A stretch of DNA of 64,000 nucleotides. Source: CAYZAW01 sp964476505. Lineage in GTDB: Bacteria > Bacillota > Clostridia > Christensenellales > CAG-138. This document shows positions 7,112-14,807 of this stretch, one piece after another (positions within the stretch are counted from its first letter, which is position 1; each line of letters starts with the position of its first letter). The DNA is taken from positions 1-64,000 of the forward strand of contig CAYZAW010000004.1 of assembly GCA_964476505.1 (NCBI GenBank). The letters are read 5' to 3'. A model generated the notes under the pieces. The model was not told the DNA's origin. It ran no database searches and saw only the letters and a program-made list of their open reading frames with translations. Both the position numbers and the translations under genes were made by a program.

Positions 7112-9084
7112 TGCGGCGCAGCATATTCCTGTGGCGCATGGTGGTGATACTGGCGGCGACGGTATTGTTGGCGTCCATTTTGGTGATGGGCGGCTACATG
7201 TTTCTGTCCCGGGAAACCTTCACCGAGATCAAGCTCAACGAGCTGATGCCAAAAGCGGAGGCCTTGGGGCAACTGCTGCGGGAATATGACAACGGAGAAC
7301 TTACAAAGGACGCGTTTTTACGGGTAAACGATAAACTGATAAGCGCCGCCAACGCCGCCTGCTTAGTGGTGGACGAAACGGGCGCGGTGCGGTACGAAAA
7401 AACAGACAGCCTTGGCGCGGACGCGGGGCAGGCAAAGGAAATACTGTTAACACAGGCAAACAGCGTGCTAAACGACCTGCCCATCCCCTCCGAACGGCTG
7501 GTGCTGCCGGGCGGCGGCACGGTACTGTTAACGGGCATCCCCGTACTGTCTGAGGACGGAGCATTAGAGGGCGCGGTGCTGTTGATGAAGTCCGCCGCGG
7601 AGATCGATGCTGCAACGGGGGAGTTGAACGGAGCGCTGTTATTGGCGGTGCTGGTTGTGTTCCCGCTGATGATGCTCATTTCCACGCTTAGCATGCGGCG
7701 GCTGGCAGAGCCTTTGCATAAAATGGGCGAGGTCGCCATCCAAATGAGCCAAGGGGATTTCTTAGTGCGCGCCGATGAAAGCGAGCAGGGGGAGATCGGC
7801 CTGTTGGCGCGGGCGCTCAATACCCTTTGCGAAAACCTGTCGCAAACCATCTATCAATTACAATCCGAGAAAAGCCAGTTGGATCAAATATTACGAAGCT
7901 TTACCGAGGGCATAGCGGCTACGGACAGCGTGGGCACCCTTACCCACTACAACCCGGCGCTGATGCGCATGTTTGGTACCGTCCGTGTGACCTGCCGGCG
8001 GGATTTGGTGCCCGACGAGGCCGTGTGGAAGCTGTTTGACGACGTGTATGTGTCGGGCGAGCCCCAAACCATCCACTACGCGCTTTCCGGAGACCGGATG
8101 CTTTGGATCACGGCGTCTCCGGTCATCACGGAATCCGGTGCACGCACGGGGGTTGTTGGTCTATTTAAGGACATGACGGAAATGGAGCGCTTGGAGCGCA
8201 CCCGCCGGGAGTATGTAGCCAACGTGAGCCATGAGCTTCGCACGCCGTTAACGGCGGTGCGGGGGCTTTTGGAGCCGCTGGCGGACGGCATGGTAAAGGA
8301 CGAGGAGGACAGGCAGCGGTATTACCGCATCATGTTGAAAGAAGTGCTGCGGCTGTCGCGCCTGATTACGGACATGCTGGAGCTTTCCCGCCTGCAGGCC
8401 GGTACGGATTACATGGAGCCCATCGCGGTAGACATGAACGAGCTGCTGGCGGACGTGCGGCAAAACTATCAAAAACAGGCGGCGGAGCGCGGCATCGAAT
8501 TAAAGCTGGAAGCGCCGGCACTGCCGCAGGCATTGACCGATCCGGACAGAATCGAGCAGGTGCTGGTGATATTGCTGGATAACGCCATGCGCTATACCCC
8601 CAAGGGCGGCAGCATCGTCATTCGCGCAGAGGTGTATCAGCGAATAAACATTTCTGTGGAGGATACGGGCTGTGGCATTCCAGAAGAGGACATCGAGCAC
8701 GTGTTCGATCGTTTCTATAAAGTAGATAAATCCCGAAAAGAGGGCGGTACAGGCATCGGGCTTTCCATTGCGAAATTCGTTATGGAAAAACTTGGTGAAA
8801 CCATTGCCGTACAAAGCGTTTTAGGACACGGAACCGTGTTTACCTTTACAGTTAAGAAGTATGTGAGTAACGCCATCGCTTTAGGCCCCGCCTCCGAGGA
8901 CTGGGCGGGCGCAGAGCCTTATGCCGCCGCCCCCAAAATGGCGGAGGCTGCCAAGCCGGAGCCCAAGGCAATGGGCGTGAGCCTGCCGAAGCGGCGCAAA
9001 AAGGAGCAGGTCAACGCACCGTCTGACGCGCCCTACGAGGTACTGCCCCAAACCCCCAAGGAAAAGAAGAAACGCAAAACATAA
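7111..9084 (+). CDS. PhoR/WalK-like sensor histidine kinase
   Basis: A 657-residue membrane kinase. TM1 (about 8-32) and TM2 (about 175-195) flank an extracellular sensor of about 140 residues. HAMP (about 198-250), a PAS-like segment (about 265-350), HisKA with NVSHELRTPLTA (phospho-His) and a HATPase_c domain follow. The HATPase_c motifs are N box LLDNAMRY, G1 DTGCGIPEE, F box FDRFYKVDKS and G2 GTGIGLSI. A Lys/Arg/Pro-rich tail of about 85 residues follows the ATPase domain. This extra tail is not seen in the paralogous kinase at 23359. The partner is the regulator immediately upstream. The signal is unknown. Confidence 0.92.
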   Translation: MRRSIFLWRMVVILAATVLLASILVMGGYMFLSRETFTEIKLNELMPKAEALGQLLREYDNGELTKDAFLRVNDKLISAANAACLVVDETGAVRYEKTDSLGADAGQAKEILLTQANSVLNDLPIPSERLVLPGGGTVLLTGIPVLSEDGALEGAVLLMKSAAEIDAATGELNGALLLAVLVVFPLMMLISTLSMRRLAEPLHKMGEVAIQMSQGDFLVRADESEQGEIGLLARALNTLCENLSQTIYQLQSEKSQLDQILRSFTEGIAATDSVGTLTHYNPALMRMFGTVRVTCRRDLVPDEAVWKLFDDVYVSGEPQTIHYALSGDRMLWITASPVITESGARTGVVGLFKDMTEMERLERTRREYVANVSHELRTPLTAVRGLLEPLADGMVKDEEDRQRYYRIMLKEVLRLSRLITDMLELSRLQAGTDYMEPIAVDMNELLADVRQNYQKQAAERGIELKLEAPALPQALTDPDRIEQVLVILLDNAMRYTPKGGSIVIRAEVYQRINISVEDTGCGIPEEDIEHVFDRFYKVDKSRKEGGTGIGLSIAKFVMEKLGETIAVQSVLGHGTVFTFTVKKYVSNAIALGPASEDWAGAEPYAAAPKMAEAAKPEPKAMGVSLPKRRKKEQVNAPSDAPYEVLPQTPKEKKKRKT

Positions 9085-9139
9085 AGACGCATTCCCCCTC
9101 ATATGTTAACTAAAGAAGGACAAGGGAGGGGGAATCCAT

Positions 9140-10057
9140 ATGGAGTACCGGCGCAGGAGACGGCGCAAAAAACGGCAGGACGGCGTATCCGGCGGAGCCA
9201 AGCTGGCGGCAGCGCTGCTGTTTGCCGGGCTGGTGGTTTATTTTATCGGTGCATCGCCCTTGGCGGACTGGCTGACGGGTGCCGTGGTAACGCCGGTGTT
9301 TTCTGCCATTGGTAGCGTGTTAAAGCCGGTGTCCGCAGCGGCGCAAACGGCCTCGCCGCTGCCAACAAGCACCGCGCCCGCGGAGCCTGCGGAACCGGCG
9401 GCGGGGGAGTATCAAACCACCGAGATCCGCCCGGAGCCTCTTTCCCTGTATGCACTGCAAATGGGCGTATATGCCAGCCGTGAAAACGCGGATGCGCAGG
9501 CGCAAAGCCTAAAAGCGCGGGGCGCGGCGGGTTATGTGCTGGAGGATGCGGGGAAATACCGCGTGCTGGCTGCGGCGTATACGCAGGACTCTGCGCTGCA
9601 AAATGTGCGAAAGCAGCTAACGCTGGAAGGGTTGGAGTCTGCTGCTTATCCAATGCAGACGCAACAGCCGGTGCTAAGAGTTACGGCAACAAAGGACCAA
9701 ACGGAGGGCTTGGAGGCGGCGTTTCGCGCTTTGTTCGAGGCGCAGGCGGCCTTAGGCGATGCGGCGCTTCGATTCGACAGCGAAAGCCAAACCATCGATA
9801 CCGGCCGGGCGCAGGCAAAAACCGTGTACGATACGCTGACGGAGGCGTACACTGCCTTTTCCGCGTTGGCGAAGAATGACAATGCAGTACTGCAACAGGT
9901 GGACAACTGCTATCAAGAGTGCTTCAAGCAGCTGGAATCCCTTTCCGGCGGTACGGCGCAAAGCACGGTAGATTTTTCCTCGCAAATGAAGTACACTCAT
10001 TTATATATGGCACATGTTTACAGGAACCTGATGGATACCATCTCAGCCTTGTCTTAA
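9140..10057 (+). CDS. SPOR-domain membrane protein
   Basis: A 305-residue protein with an Arg/Lys-rich cytoplasmic start (YRRRRRRKKRQ), one transmembrane helix (about 22-42), a Pro/Ala/Thr-rich linker and a SPOR-like repeat (about 102-175). The SPOR-like part shows YALQMGVYASRENADAQAQ and YRVLAAAYTQDSALQ. The remaining 130 residues look helical. SPOR domains bind glycan strands lacking stem peptides and localise to septa, so a role in division or spore-wall synthesis is possible. A strong GGGAGGGGG ribosome-binding site precedes ATG 9140. It lies 14 bases before the DRTGG gene and may be co-transcribed with the hydrogenase-like module. Confidence 0.75.
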   Translation: MEYRRRRRRKKRQDGVSGGAKLAAALLFAGLVVYFIGASPLADWLTGAVVTPVFSAIGSVLKPVSAAAQTASPLPTSTAPAEPAEPAAGEYQTTEIRPEPLSLYALQMGVYASRENADAQAQSLKARGAAGYVLEDAGKYRVLAAAYTQDSALQNVRKQLTLEGLESAAYPMQTQQPVLRVTATKDQTEGLEAAFRALFEAQAALGDAALRFDSESQTIDTGRAQAKTVYDTLTEAYTAFSALAKNDNAVLQQVDNCYQECFKQLESLSGGTAQSTVDFSSQMKYTHLYMAHVYRNLMDTISALS

Positions 10058-10070
10058 CACAGGAGGAAAC

Positions 10071-10424
10071 ATGCAAATCAAGGAAATCATACGGCTGTTG
10101 GACGCCAAGGTACTTTGCGGAGAGGACAACCTTGATACGCAGATAGACAGCGCGTTCGGAACGGACATGATGAGCGACGCGCTGGCCTTTATGCACGAAA
10201 AAACGCTGCTGCTGACCGGCATGATCAATCCCCATGTGCTTCGCACGGCGGAAATGCTGGATGTGCAATGCGTATTGTTCGTACGCGGGAAAACAGTGCC
10301 CGAGGAGTTGATCCAAATGGGAAAGGACTTGGATATGGTGCTGTTGGCAACGCCCAAGACCCTGTACATTTCCAGCGGCATTTTATATGCGGCGGGGCTT
10401 CCCGGCTGCGGTACAAGAACTTAG
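10071..10424 (+). CDS. DRTGG-domain protein, first copy
   Basis: A 117-residue single-domain protein resembling the DRTGG fold (MQIKEIIRLLDAKVLCG start, LLTGMINPHVLRTAEMLDV centre). In Clostridia, stand-alone DRTGG proteins recur next to an RsbW-like ATPase and a hydrogenase-like Fe-S protein, as here. DRTGG domains elsewhere are regulatory, for example ahead of phosphotransacetylase. The biochemical role is not known. A ribosome-binding site AGGAGG precedes ATG 10071. Ten bases separate it from the next gene. Confidence 0.75.
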   Translation: MQIKEIIRLLDAKVLCGEDNLDTQIDSAFGTDMMSDALAFMHEKTLLLTGMINPHVLRTAEMLDVQCVLFVRGKTVPEELIQMGKDLDMVLLATPKTLYISSGILYAAGLPGCGTRT

Positions 10425-10434
10425 GCGGGTAACT

Positions 10435-10863
10435 ATGGAGCATAACGAATTAAAAGAAGTATTCCCCGTTGAAAAAGGGAATTTTGAAACGGCGGGCGAA
10501 GCGTCCAGCAGAATCAAGCACCGCCTAAAAAAGCTGGGAATCGCGCCGGAGATCGTGCGGGACGCCGCCATTGTTGCCTACGAGGCGGAGCTGAATTTGG
10601 TGATTCACTCCTTGGGCGGTGAGCTGGAGCTGGTCATCAGCCCCAGTACGGTCACGCTCATCAGCCGAGACGTTGGCCCCGGTATTCCGGACATTGCGCT
10701 GGCGCTTCGGGAGGGGTACTCCACCGCGCCGGAAAGCGTGCGGATGATGGGCTTTGGCGCGGGCATGGGGCTGCCAAACATCAAGCGGCATAGCCAAGAA
10801 TTTCAAATCGAATCCGAGCCGGGAAAGGGCACCGTTATCAAAACTGTCTATCACATCGGTTAG
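10435..10863 (+). CDS. RsbW-like anti-sigma / serine kinase ATP-binding protein
   Basis: A 142-residue HATPase_c protein of the anti-sigma-factor kinase type. An N box-like helix reads AIVAYEAELNLVIHS, a G1 box reads DVGPGIPDI and a G2 region reads GFGAGMGLPNIKRHS, followed by GKGTVIKT. No dimerisation or sensor domain is present. ATG 10435 is preferred because the region upstream of it belongs to the DRTGG gene. This family usually phosphorylates an anti-sigma-factor antagonist or binds a sigma factor, but no such partner is encoded nearby. Its position suggests that it relays the state of the downstream hydrogenase-like protein. Confidence 0.82.
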   Translation: MEHNELKEVFPVEKGNFETAGEASSRIKHRLKKLGIAPEIVRDAAIVAYEAELNLVIHSLGGELELVISPSTVTLISRDVGPGIPDIALALREGYSTAPESVRMMGFGAGMGLPNIKRHSQEFQIESEPGKGTVIKTVYHIG

Positions 10864-10907
10864 TCGGGGCGTTTCCCCGCTACATATCTGCAAGGGAGGC
10901 AAGCAAA

Positions 10908-12221
10908 TTGCTGTATAAGCATTCTGTGCGCATCGACAGGCGCAAATGCGTCGGCTGCACCAACTGCATCAAAAACTGCCCCACAGAGGCCATCCGCGTA
11001 CAGCGCGGCAAAGCAAAGATATTGGACGACCGCTGTATCGATTGCGGACAATGCCTGATCTCCTGCCCGCATCACGCCATGGTGTCCGTAACCACTCCGC
11101 TGGCGGCGGAACGGGAATTCAAGTATAACATCATCATTCCGTGCACAGCGCTGTATTCCCAGTTTCGCAGCCTGAGCGATCTGGGGGATATTTACGAGGC
11201 GCTTTATGCCATGGGCTTCGACTACATCTATGACGAAGCGCGTGCCGCTGAAATCACGGCGGAGGCCATGCGCAAGTATCTGCGCTCCGGAGAAGCGCCC
11301 TCGCCTGTGATCTCCTGCTCTTGCCCGGTGATTCCCCGTTTGGTAACAACGCTGTTTCCCAATTTGATCGACAATCTCTCACCCTTCCTTTCCCCAACGG
11401 AGGTGGCGGCGCGCATCGCCAAGGAAGAGTTTTGCAACATGATGGGCGTTCCCAAGGAAACGGTGGGTGCGTATTACATCGCTCCCTGCGCCGCGAAAAT
11501 GACGCACATCAAAAACCCGCTTGGCGTTACCAAAAGCGAGATCAACGGCGTGTATTCCATGAAGGAGATCTATGCAGAGCTCATTAAAAGAGTAGGCAAG
11601 CAGGAAACAGCCGGGGAGCTTAGAAGCACGGCGTTTCCGCCTAACGCGTACGGCCTTGGAACGGCTGTTGTAGGCGGGTTTTCGGCGGCAGTGGGCACCG
11701 AGCATTACCTGGCTGTGGACGGCATCAATAACGTGATGCAGTGCTTAGACGAGATCGATAACGAGCGCCTTAGAAACCTGATGCTGGTGGAGGTATGGGC
11801 GTGCTCCGGCGGATGCGTGGGCGGCCCGTTGATGTTCGAGAACCAGTTTGTTGCGAAAAACCGCAACCGGCGTATCGCCAACTCTCGGCCTCGAACGGAT
11901 TTGGAGCGGGACGAGCATATTTTAAAATACGTGGAGTCTCCGCTCATCCGCTACGATCAGCACTTTGAACCCCAAAGCGTGATGAAGCTTTCCGATGACA
12001 TGACGGAAGCCATGCGCATGATGGATAAAATGGAGGAGATCAGCGCCAGCCTGCCGGGGCTGGACTGCGGATCCTGCGGCTCGCCCTCCTGCCGAACGCT
12101 GGCAGAGGATATCGTGCGGGGGCAAGCTGTGGAGATGGACTGCATATTTAAGCTAAGAGACAAGCTGCGCATCATGGCGCAGGAAATGACCGACCTTGCC
12201 AGCGCGGAAAAGCGCGGGTAA
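10908..12221 (+). CDS. Sensory-type [FeFe]-hydrogenase-like iron-sulfur protein
   Basis: A 437-residue cytoplasmic protein with TTG start and ribosome-binding site AGGGAGG. Two [4Fe-4S] ferredoxin motifs (CVGCTNCIKNCP at 14-25 and CIDCGQCLISCP at 43-54) precede a hydrogenase H-domain. H-cluster motifs are L1 SCSCPVI (about 136-142), L2 APCAAKM (about 192-198) and L3 EVWACSGGCVGGP (about 295-307). A C-terminal Fe-S motif CGSCGSPSC (about 387-395) follows. All cluster-binding cysteines appear present, but the L1 TSCCPxW motif has Ser in place of the proton-relay Cys and lacks the Trp. Such changes are known from sensory hydrogenases of groups C/D. Unlike many HydS proteins it has no PAS or phosphatase domain. 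A redox or H2 sensor role is inferred. Confidence 0.85.
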   Translation: MLYKHSVRIDRRKCVGCTNCIKNCPTEAIRVQRGKAKILDDRCIDCGQCLISCPHHAMVSVTTPLAAEREFKYNIIIPCTALYSQFRSLSDLGDIYEALYAMGFDYIYDEARAAEITAEAMRKYLRSGEAPSPVISCSCPVIPRLVTTLFPNLIDNLSPFLSPTEVAARIAKEEFCNMMGVPKETVGAYYIAPCAAKMTHIKNPLGVTKSEINGVYSMKEIYAELIKRVGKQETAGELRSTAFPPNAYGLGTAVVGGFSAAVGTEHYLAVDGINNVMQCLDEIDNERLRNLMLVEVWACSGGCVGGPLMFENQFVAKNRNRRIANSRPRTDLERDEHILKYVESPLIRYDQHFEPQSVMKLSDDMTEAMRMMDKMEEISASLPGLDCGSCGSPSCRTLAEDIVRGQAVEMDCIFKLRDKLRIMAQEMTDLASAEKRG

Positions 12222-12244
12222 ACAGGAAACAGGAGGAAAAGAGC

Positions 12245-12583
12245 ATGAAAGTATCGGCGTTGGCAAAGATGATCGAGGCTACGATCGTGACCCCGGAAAC
12301 CATAGACAACGAAATATCCTGCGGCTACACCTGCGACCTTTTAAGCTGGGTAATGGCAAAGGGCAAAAGCGGCTGCGCATGGGTCACGGTGCAGACCCAT
12401 ATCAACGTGGTGGCGGTGGCAAGCCTGCACGATATGGCCTGTGTGATCTGCCCCGAAGGGGTGGAGATGGAGGCGGCCTCCCGCCAGAAGGCTTCCGAGG
12501 AAGGCATTGCCGTACTGCAAAGCGCAAAAACCGCTTATGAGATCTGCGGCATCATGGCGGCAAACGGGATTCCCGCCGTATAA
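12245..12583 (+). CDS. DRTGG-domain protein, second copy
   Basis: A 112-residue protein with the same general fold as the one at 10071 but clearly diverged (MKVSALAKMIEATIVTPET start, GAWVTVQTHINVVAVASLHD-like middle). A consensus AGGAGG precedes ATG 12245 and the PHP gene starts two bases after the stop. Having two DRTGG paralogues flanking the hydrogenase-like gene is the usual arrangement of this module in Clostridia. They may bind a shared ligand or form a complex. No enzyme motif is visible. Confidence 0.75.
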   Translation: MKVSALAKMIEATIVTPETIDNEISCGYTCDLLSWVMAKGKSGCAWVTVQTHINVVAVASLHDMACVICPEGVEMEAASRQKASEEGIAVLQSAKTAYEICGIMAANGIPAV

Positions 12584-12585
12584 CC

Positions 12586-13302
12586 GTGGCAAGGATCAAG
12601 CTGGCGGCAGACCTGCACATCCATAGCTGCCTGTCTCCCTGCGGGGATATGGCTATGACGCCAAACAATTTGGTGAACATGGCGTACCTCAAGGGATTGG
12701 AGGCCATTGCCGTTTGCGACCACAATTCCACCAAAAACCTTCCTGCCTGCAAGGCGGTGGCGGACGCGCGCGGGCTGATTTTTGTGCCCGGCATGGAGGT
12801 GGAAACCAAGGAAGAGGTGCATGTGCTTTGCCTGTTTCCTGTGTTGGAGCAGGCGATGGCCATGGGCAACTGGGTGTACGAGCGGCTTCCGGGAGTTCCC
12901 AACCGCCCCGATTTCTTTGGCGAGCAGATCGCCATGAACGAGGACGACGAACCTATCTACACGGAGCCTAAGCTGTTGATACAGGCTACCGACGCGGGTA
13001 TCGACGAGGTAGCGGGCATGTGTCGGCGCTTAGGCGGCGTGCCTGTACCGGCGCACATCAACCGCACCTCTAATGCGCTGTTGGAGAATTTGGGCTTTGT
13101 GCCGCCGGAGCTGTGCTTTACCAGCGTGGAGGTGTACGCGCCGCTGCCGGTCATGGGCGTTGATTTAGAAAGATACCATGTGGTCTACAATTCCGATGCG
13201 CACAATTTAGAAAGCATTTCCGAAAAAGAGCATTTCGTTTCCGCTTATGAGAAAAGTCCGGCGGGGATACTGCGGTATTTGGCGGAAGAAAAAAGCATAT
13301 AG
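12586..13302 (+). CDS. PHP-domain metal-dependent phosphoesterase
   Basis: A 238-residue PHP-domain protein. Metal-ligand motifs of the fold are present: DLHIHSCLSPCG (about 9-20), CDHNS (about 45), GMEVETKEEVH (about 65-77), PAHINR (about 158) and NSDAHN (about 205). PHP proteins hydrolyse phosphate esters of nucleotides, sugars or nucleic acids. The substrate here is unknown. GTG 12586 follows the DRTGG stop by two bases, so translation is coupled. It is the last gene before a terminator and closes the hydrogenase-like module. Confidence 0.85.
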   Translation: MARIKLAADLHIHSCLSPCGDMAMTPNNLVNMAYLKGLEAIAVCDHNSTKNLPACKAVADARGLIFVPGMEVETKEEVHVLCLFPVLEQAMAMGNWVYERLPGVPNRPDFFGEQIAMNEDDEPIYTEPKLLIQATDAGIDEVAGMCRRLGGVPVPAHINRTSNALLENLGFVPPELCFTSVEVYAPLPVMGVDLERYHVVYNSDAHNLESISEKEHFVSAYEKSPAGILRYLAEEKSI

Positions 13303-13307
13303 TTCGC

Positions 13308-13344
13308 TTCGCTCCTGCATTTTTTACGGGAGCGTTTTTTGTTT
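13308..13344 (+). terminator. Rho-independent terminator after the PHP gene
   Basis: CGCTCC (13310-13315) pairs with GGAGCG (13329-13334) and is followed by TTTTTTGTTTT. It ends the hydrogenase-like module just past the PHP stop codon. Confidence 0.75.
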
Positions 13345-13442
13345 TCTCGCTTAGCAACGCATAAACCGGCCGCAAAAACGTATAAATATACGCCTCAATG
13401 CATAAATTGGCGCAAACTCCCATTGTGGGCGCGCGTACATGT

Positions 13443-13543
13443 ATACAATCATACAAGCTAGAAATATTCTACGTTTTCTCGAATAAACAAATACAAAAAA
13501 ATACAAGTTTTGTATTGCAATTGCAATATAAATACAGTATCCT
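13443..13543 (+). promoter_or_regulatory. Citrate-operon control region with ATACAA operator array
   Basis: The A-T rich gap 13345-13610 holds no gene. ATACAA occurs at 13443, 13451, 13491 and 13501, and its complement TTGTAT at 13510. The last two form a dyad ATACAA-GTT-TTGTAT. A wider inverted repeat (ATACAAAA 13491-13498 with TTTTGTAT 13508-13515) overlaps it. A palindrome TTGCAATTGCAA follows at 13515-13526. TTGTAT 13510-13515 could itself be a -35, with TACAGT at 13533-13538 as -10 (17-base spacer). The layout suggests repression by a dimeric regulator that is not in this window. Confidence 0.5.
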
Positions 13544-13610
13544 TATACATAGATATAAATCATATATAACGCACGTCTCAACATGATATGAAAAATGGAG
13601 GTTCACGCTT

Positions 13611-13898
13611 ATGCAACTGCAAAATACGGGAATCGCGGGCACGATGGAGTCCGGCGATATCCTGATCGAGGTCGAGAAAAAGGACGGCCCCGGCGTGGAG
13701 GTGTCGCTGGAAAGCACGGTAGGCAATCAGTACGGCGCACAGATCAAGCAGGTGATACGGGATACCGTTGCATCCTGCGGTGTGGACGGCGTACGGGTTA
13801 AGGCTGTTGACAAGGGCTCGTTGGACTGCACCATCCGCGCAAGAGTAACGGCGGCGGTGCACCGGGCGGCCGGCAACGGCGAATACACTTGGCAGTAA
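13611..13898 (+). CDS. citD: Citrate lyase acyl carrier protein (gamma subunit)
   Basis: A 95-residue acyl carrier subunit of citrate lyase, which carries the phosphoribosyl-dephospho-CoA arm that shuttles acetyl and citryl groups between CitE and CitF. The serine in TMESGDILI (about residue 14) is the expected attachment site. Length and sequence (IEVEKKDGPG, VKAVDKGSLDCTIRARV) match the family. It is first in an operon with citE 14 bases downstream. The genes for prosthetic-group synthesis and acetylation (citX, citG, citC) are not in this window, so they must be elsewhere if the enzyme is active. Confidence 0.93.
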   Translation: MQLQNTGIAGTMESGDILIEVEKKDGPGVEVSLESTVGNQYGAQIKQVIRDTVASCGVDGVRVKAVDKGSLDCTIRARVTAAVHRAAGNGEYTWQ

Positions 13899-13911
13899 GG
13901 GAGGGACGGTT

Positions 13912-14805
13912 ATGCAGCGCTTAAGAAGAACCATGTTGTTCGTGCCGGGCAATAACCCAGGTATGATGCGCGACGCGCACATTTACGGCTCCGACTCTCT
14001 CATGTTCGACTTGGAGGATGCCGTTTCCATGGCGGAAAAGGATGCCGCAAGGCTCCTTGTGTATCACTCCTTAAAAACCATCGACTATAAACACTGCGAA
14101 CTGGTGGTGCGTGTAAACCCCCTTTCCACCCCTTACGGCAAGCAGGATATCGAGGCCATGGTGCGCGCAGGCGTGCACGTAATTCGCCTTCCTAAAACGG
14201 AGACTGCGCAGGACATCATCGATACCGAAGCAGAAATCGAGCGGGTGGAGCGCGAGGCCGGTATCCCCGTAGGCCGAACAAAAATGATGGCTGCAATAGA
14301 AGGTGCTTTGGGCGTGGTGAACGCCTACCCCATCGCCACCTCCAGCAAGCGCCTGATTGGCATTGCCATTGGCGCAGAGGATTACACCGCCAACCTAAAG
14401 ACCAACCGCACCAAGGAGGGCACGGAGCTGTTTTACGCCCGCTGTGCCATCGTAAACGCTGCCCGTGCCGCAGGTATCGACGCATTGGATACGGTGTTTT
14501 CCGACGTGGACGACATGGAGGGCTTCGAAAAGGAAGTGGCGCTTATCAAGCAGCTGGGCTTTGACGGAAAATCCATCATCAACCCGCGGCAGATCGCGCC
14601 CATCCACAGGATTTTCACGCCCACGGAAAAGGAGATCGAAAAGTCCCGGCGCATCATAGCGGCATTGAAGGATGCGGAAGCGCACGGCTCCGGTGTGGTT
14701 TCTTTAAACGGCAAAATGATCGACCGGCCTGTTGTGCTTCGCGCCCAGCGAGTGATCGATATGGCGCATGCGTCCGGCGTGCTGTATGACGACGAGGAGG
14801 TATAA
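13912..14805 (+). CDS. citE: Citrate lyase beta subunit (citryl-ACP lyase)
   Basis: A 297-residue HpcH/HpaI-aldolase-family enzyme that splits citryl-ACP to acetyl-ACP and oxaloacetate. Visible family motifs are RRTMLFVPGNNPGM at the start, SLMFDLEDAV (metal-binding Asp/Glu), IRLPKTE, AAIEGALGVVN and GAEDYTANL. The Mg2+-binding Glu and Asp positions are present. Ribosome-binding site GGGAGG precedes ATG 13912. citF starts two bases after the stop. Confidence 0.93.
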   Translation: MQRLRRTMLFVPGNNPGMMRDAHIYGSDSLMFDLEDAVSMAEKDAARLLVYHSLKTIDYKHCELVVRVNPLSTPYGKQDIEAMVRAGVHVIRLPKTETAQDIIDTEAEIERVEREAGIPVGRTKMMAAIEGALGVVNAYPIATSSKRLIGIAIGAEDYTANLKTNRTKEGTELFYARCAIVNAARAAGIDALDTVFSDVDDMEGFEKEVALIKQLGFDGKSIINPRQIAPIHRIFTPTEKEIEKSRRIIAALKDAEAHGSGVVSLNGKMIDRPVVLRAQRVIDMAHASGVLYDDEEV

Positions 14806-14807
14806 CG

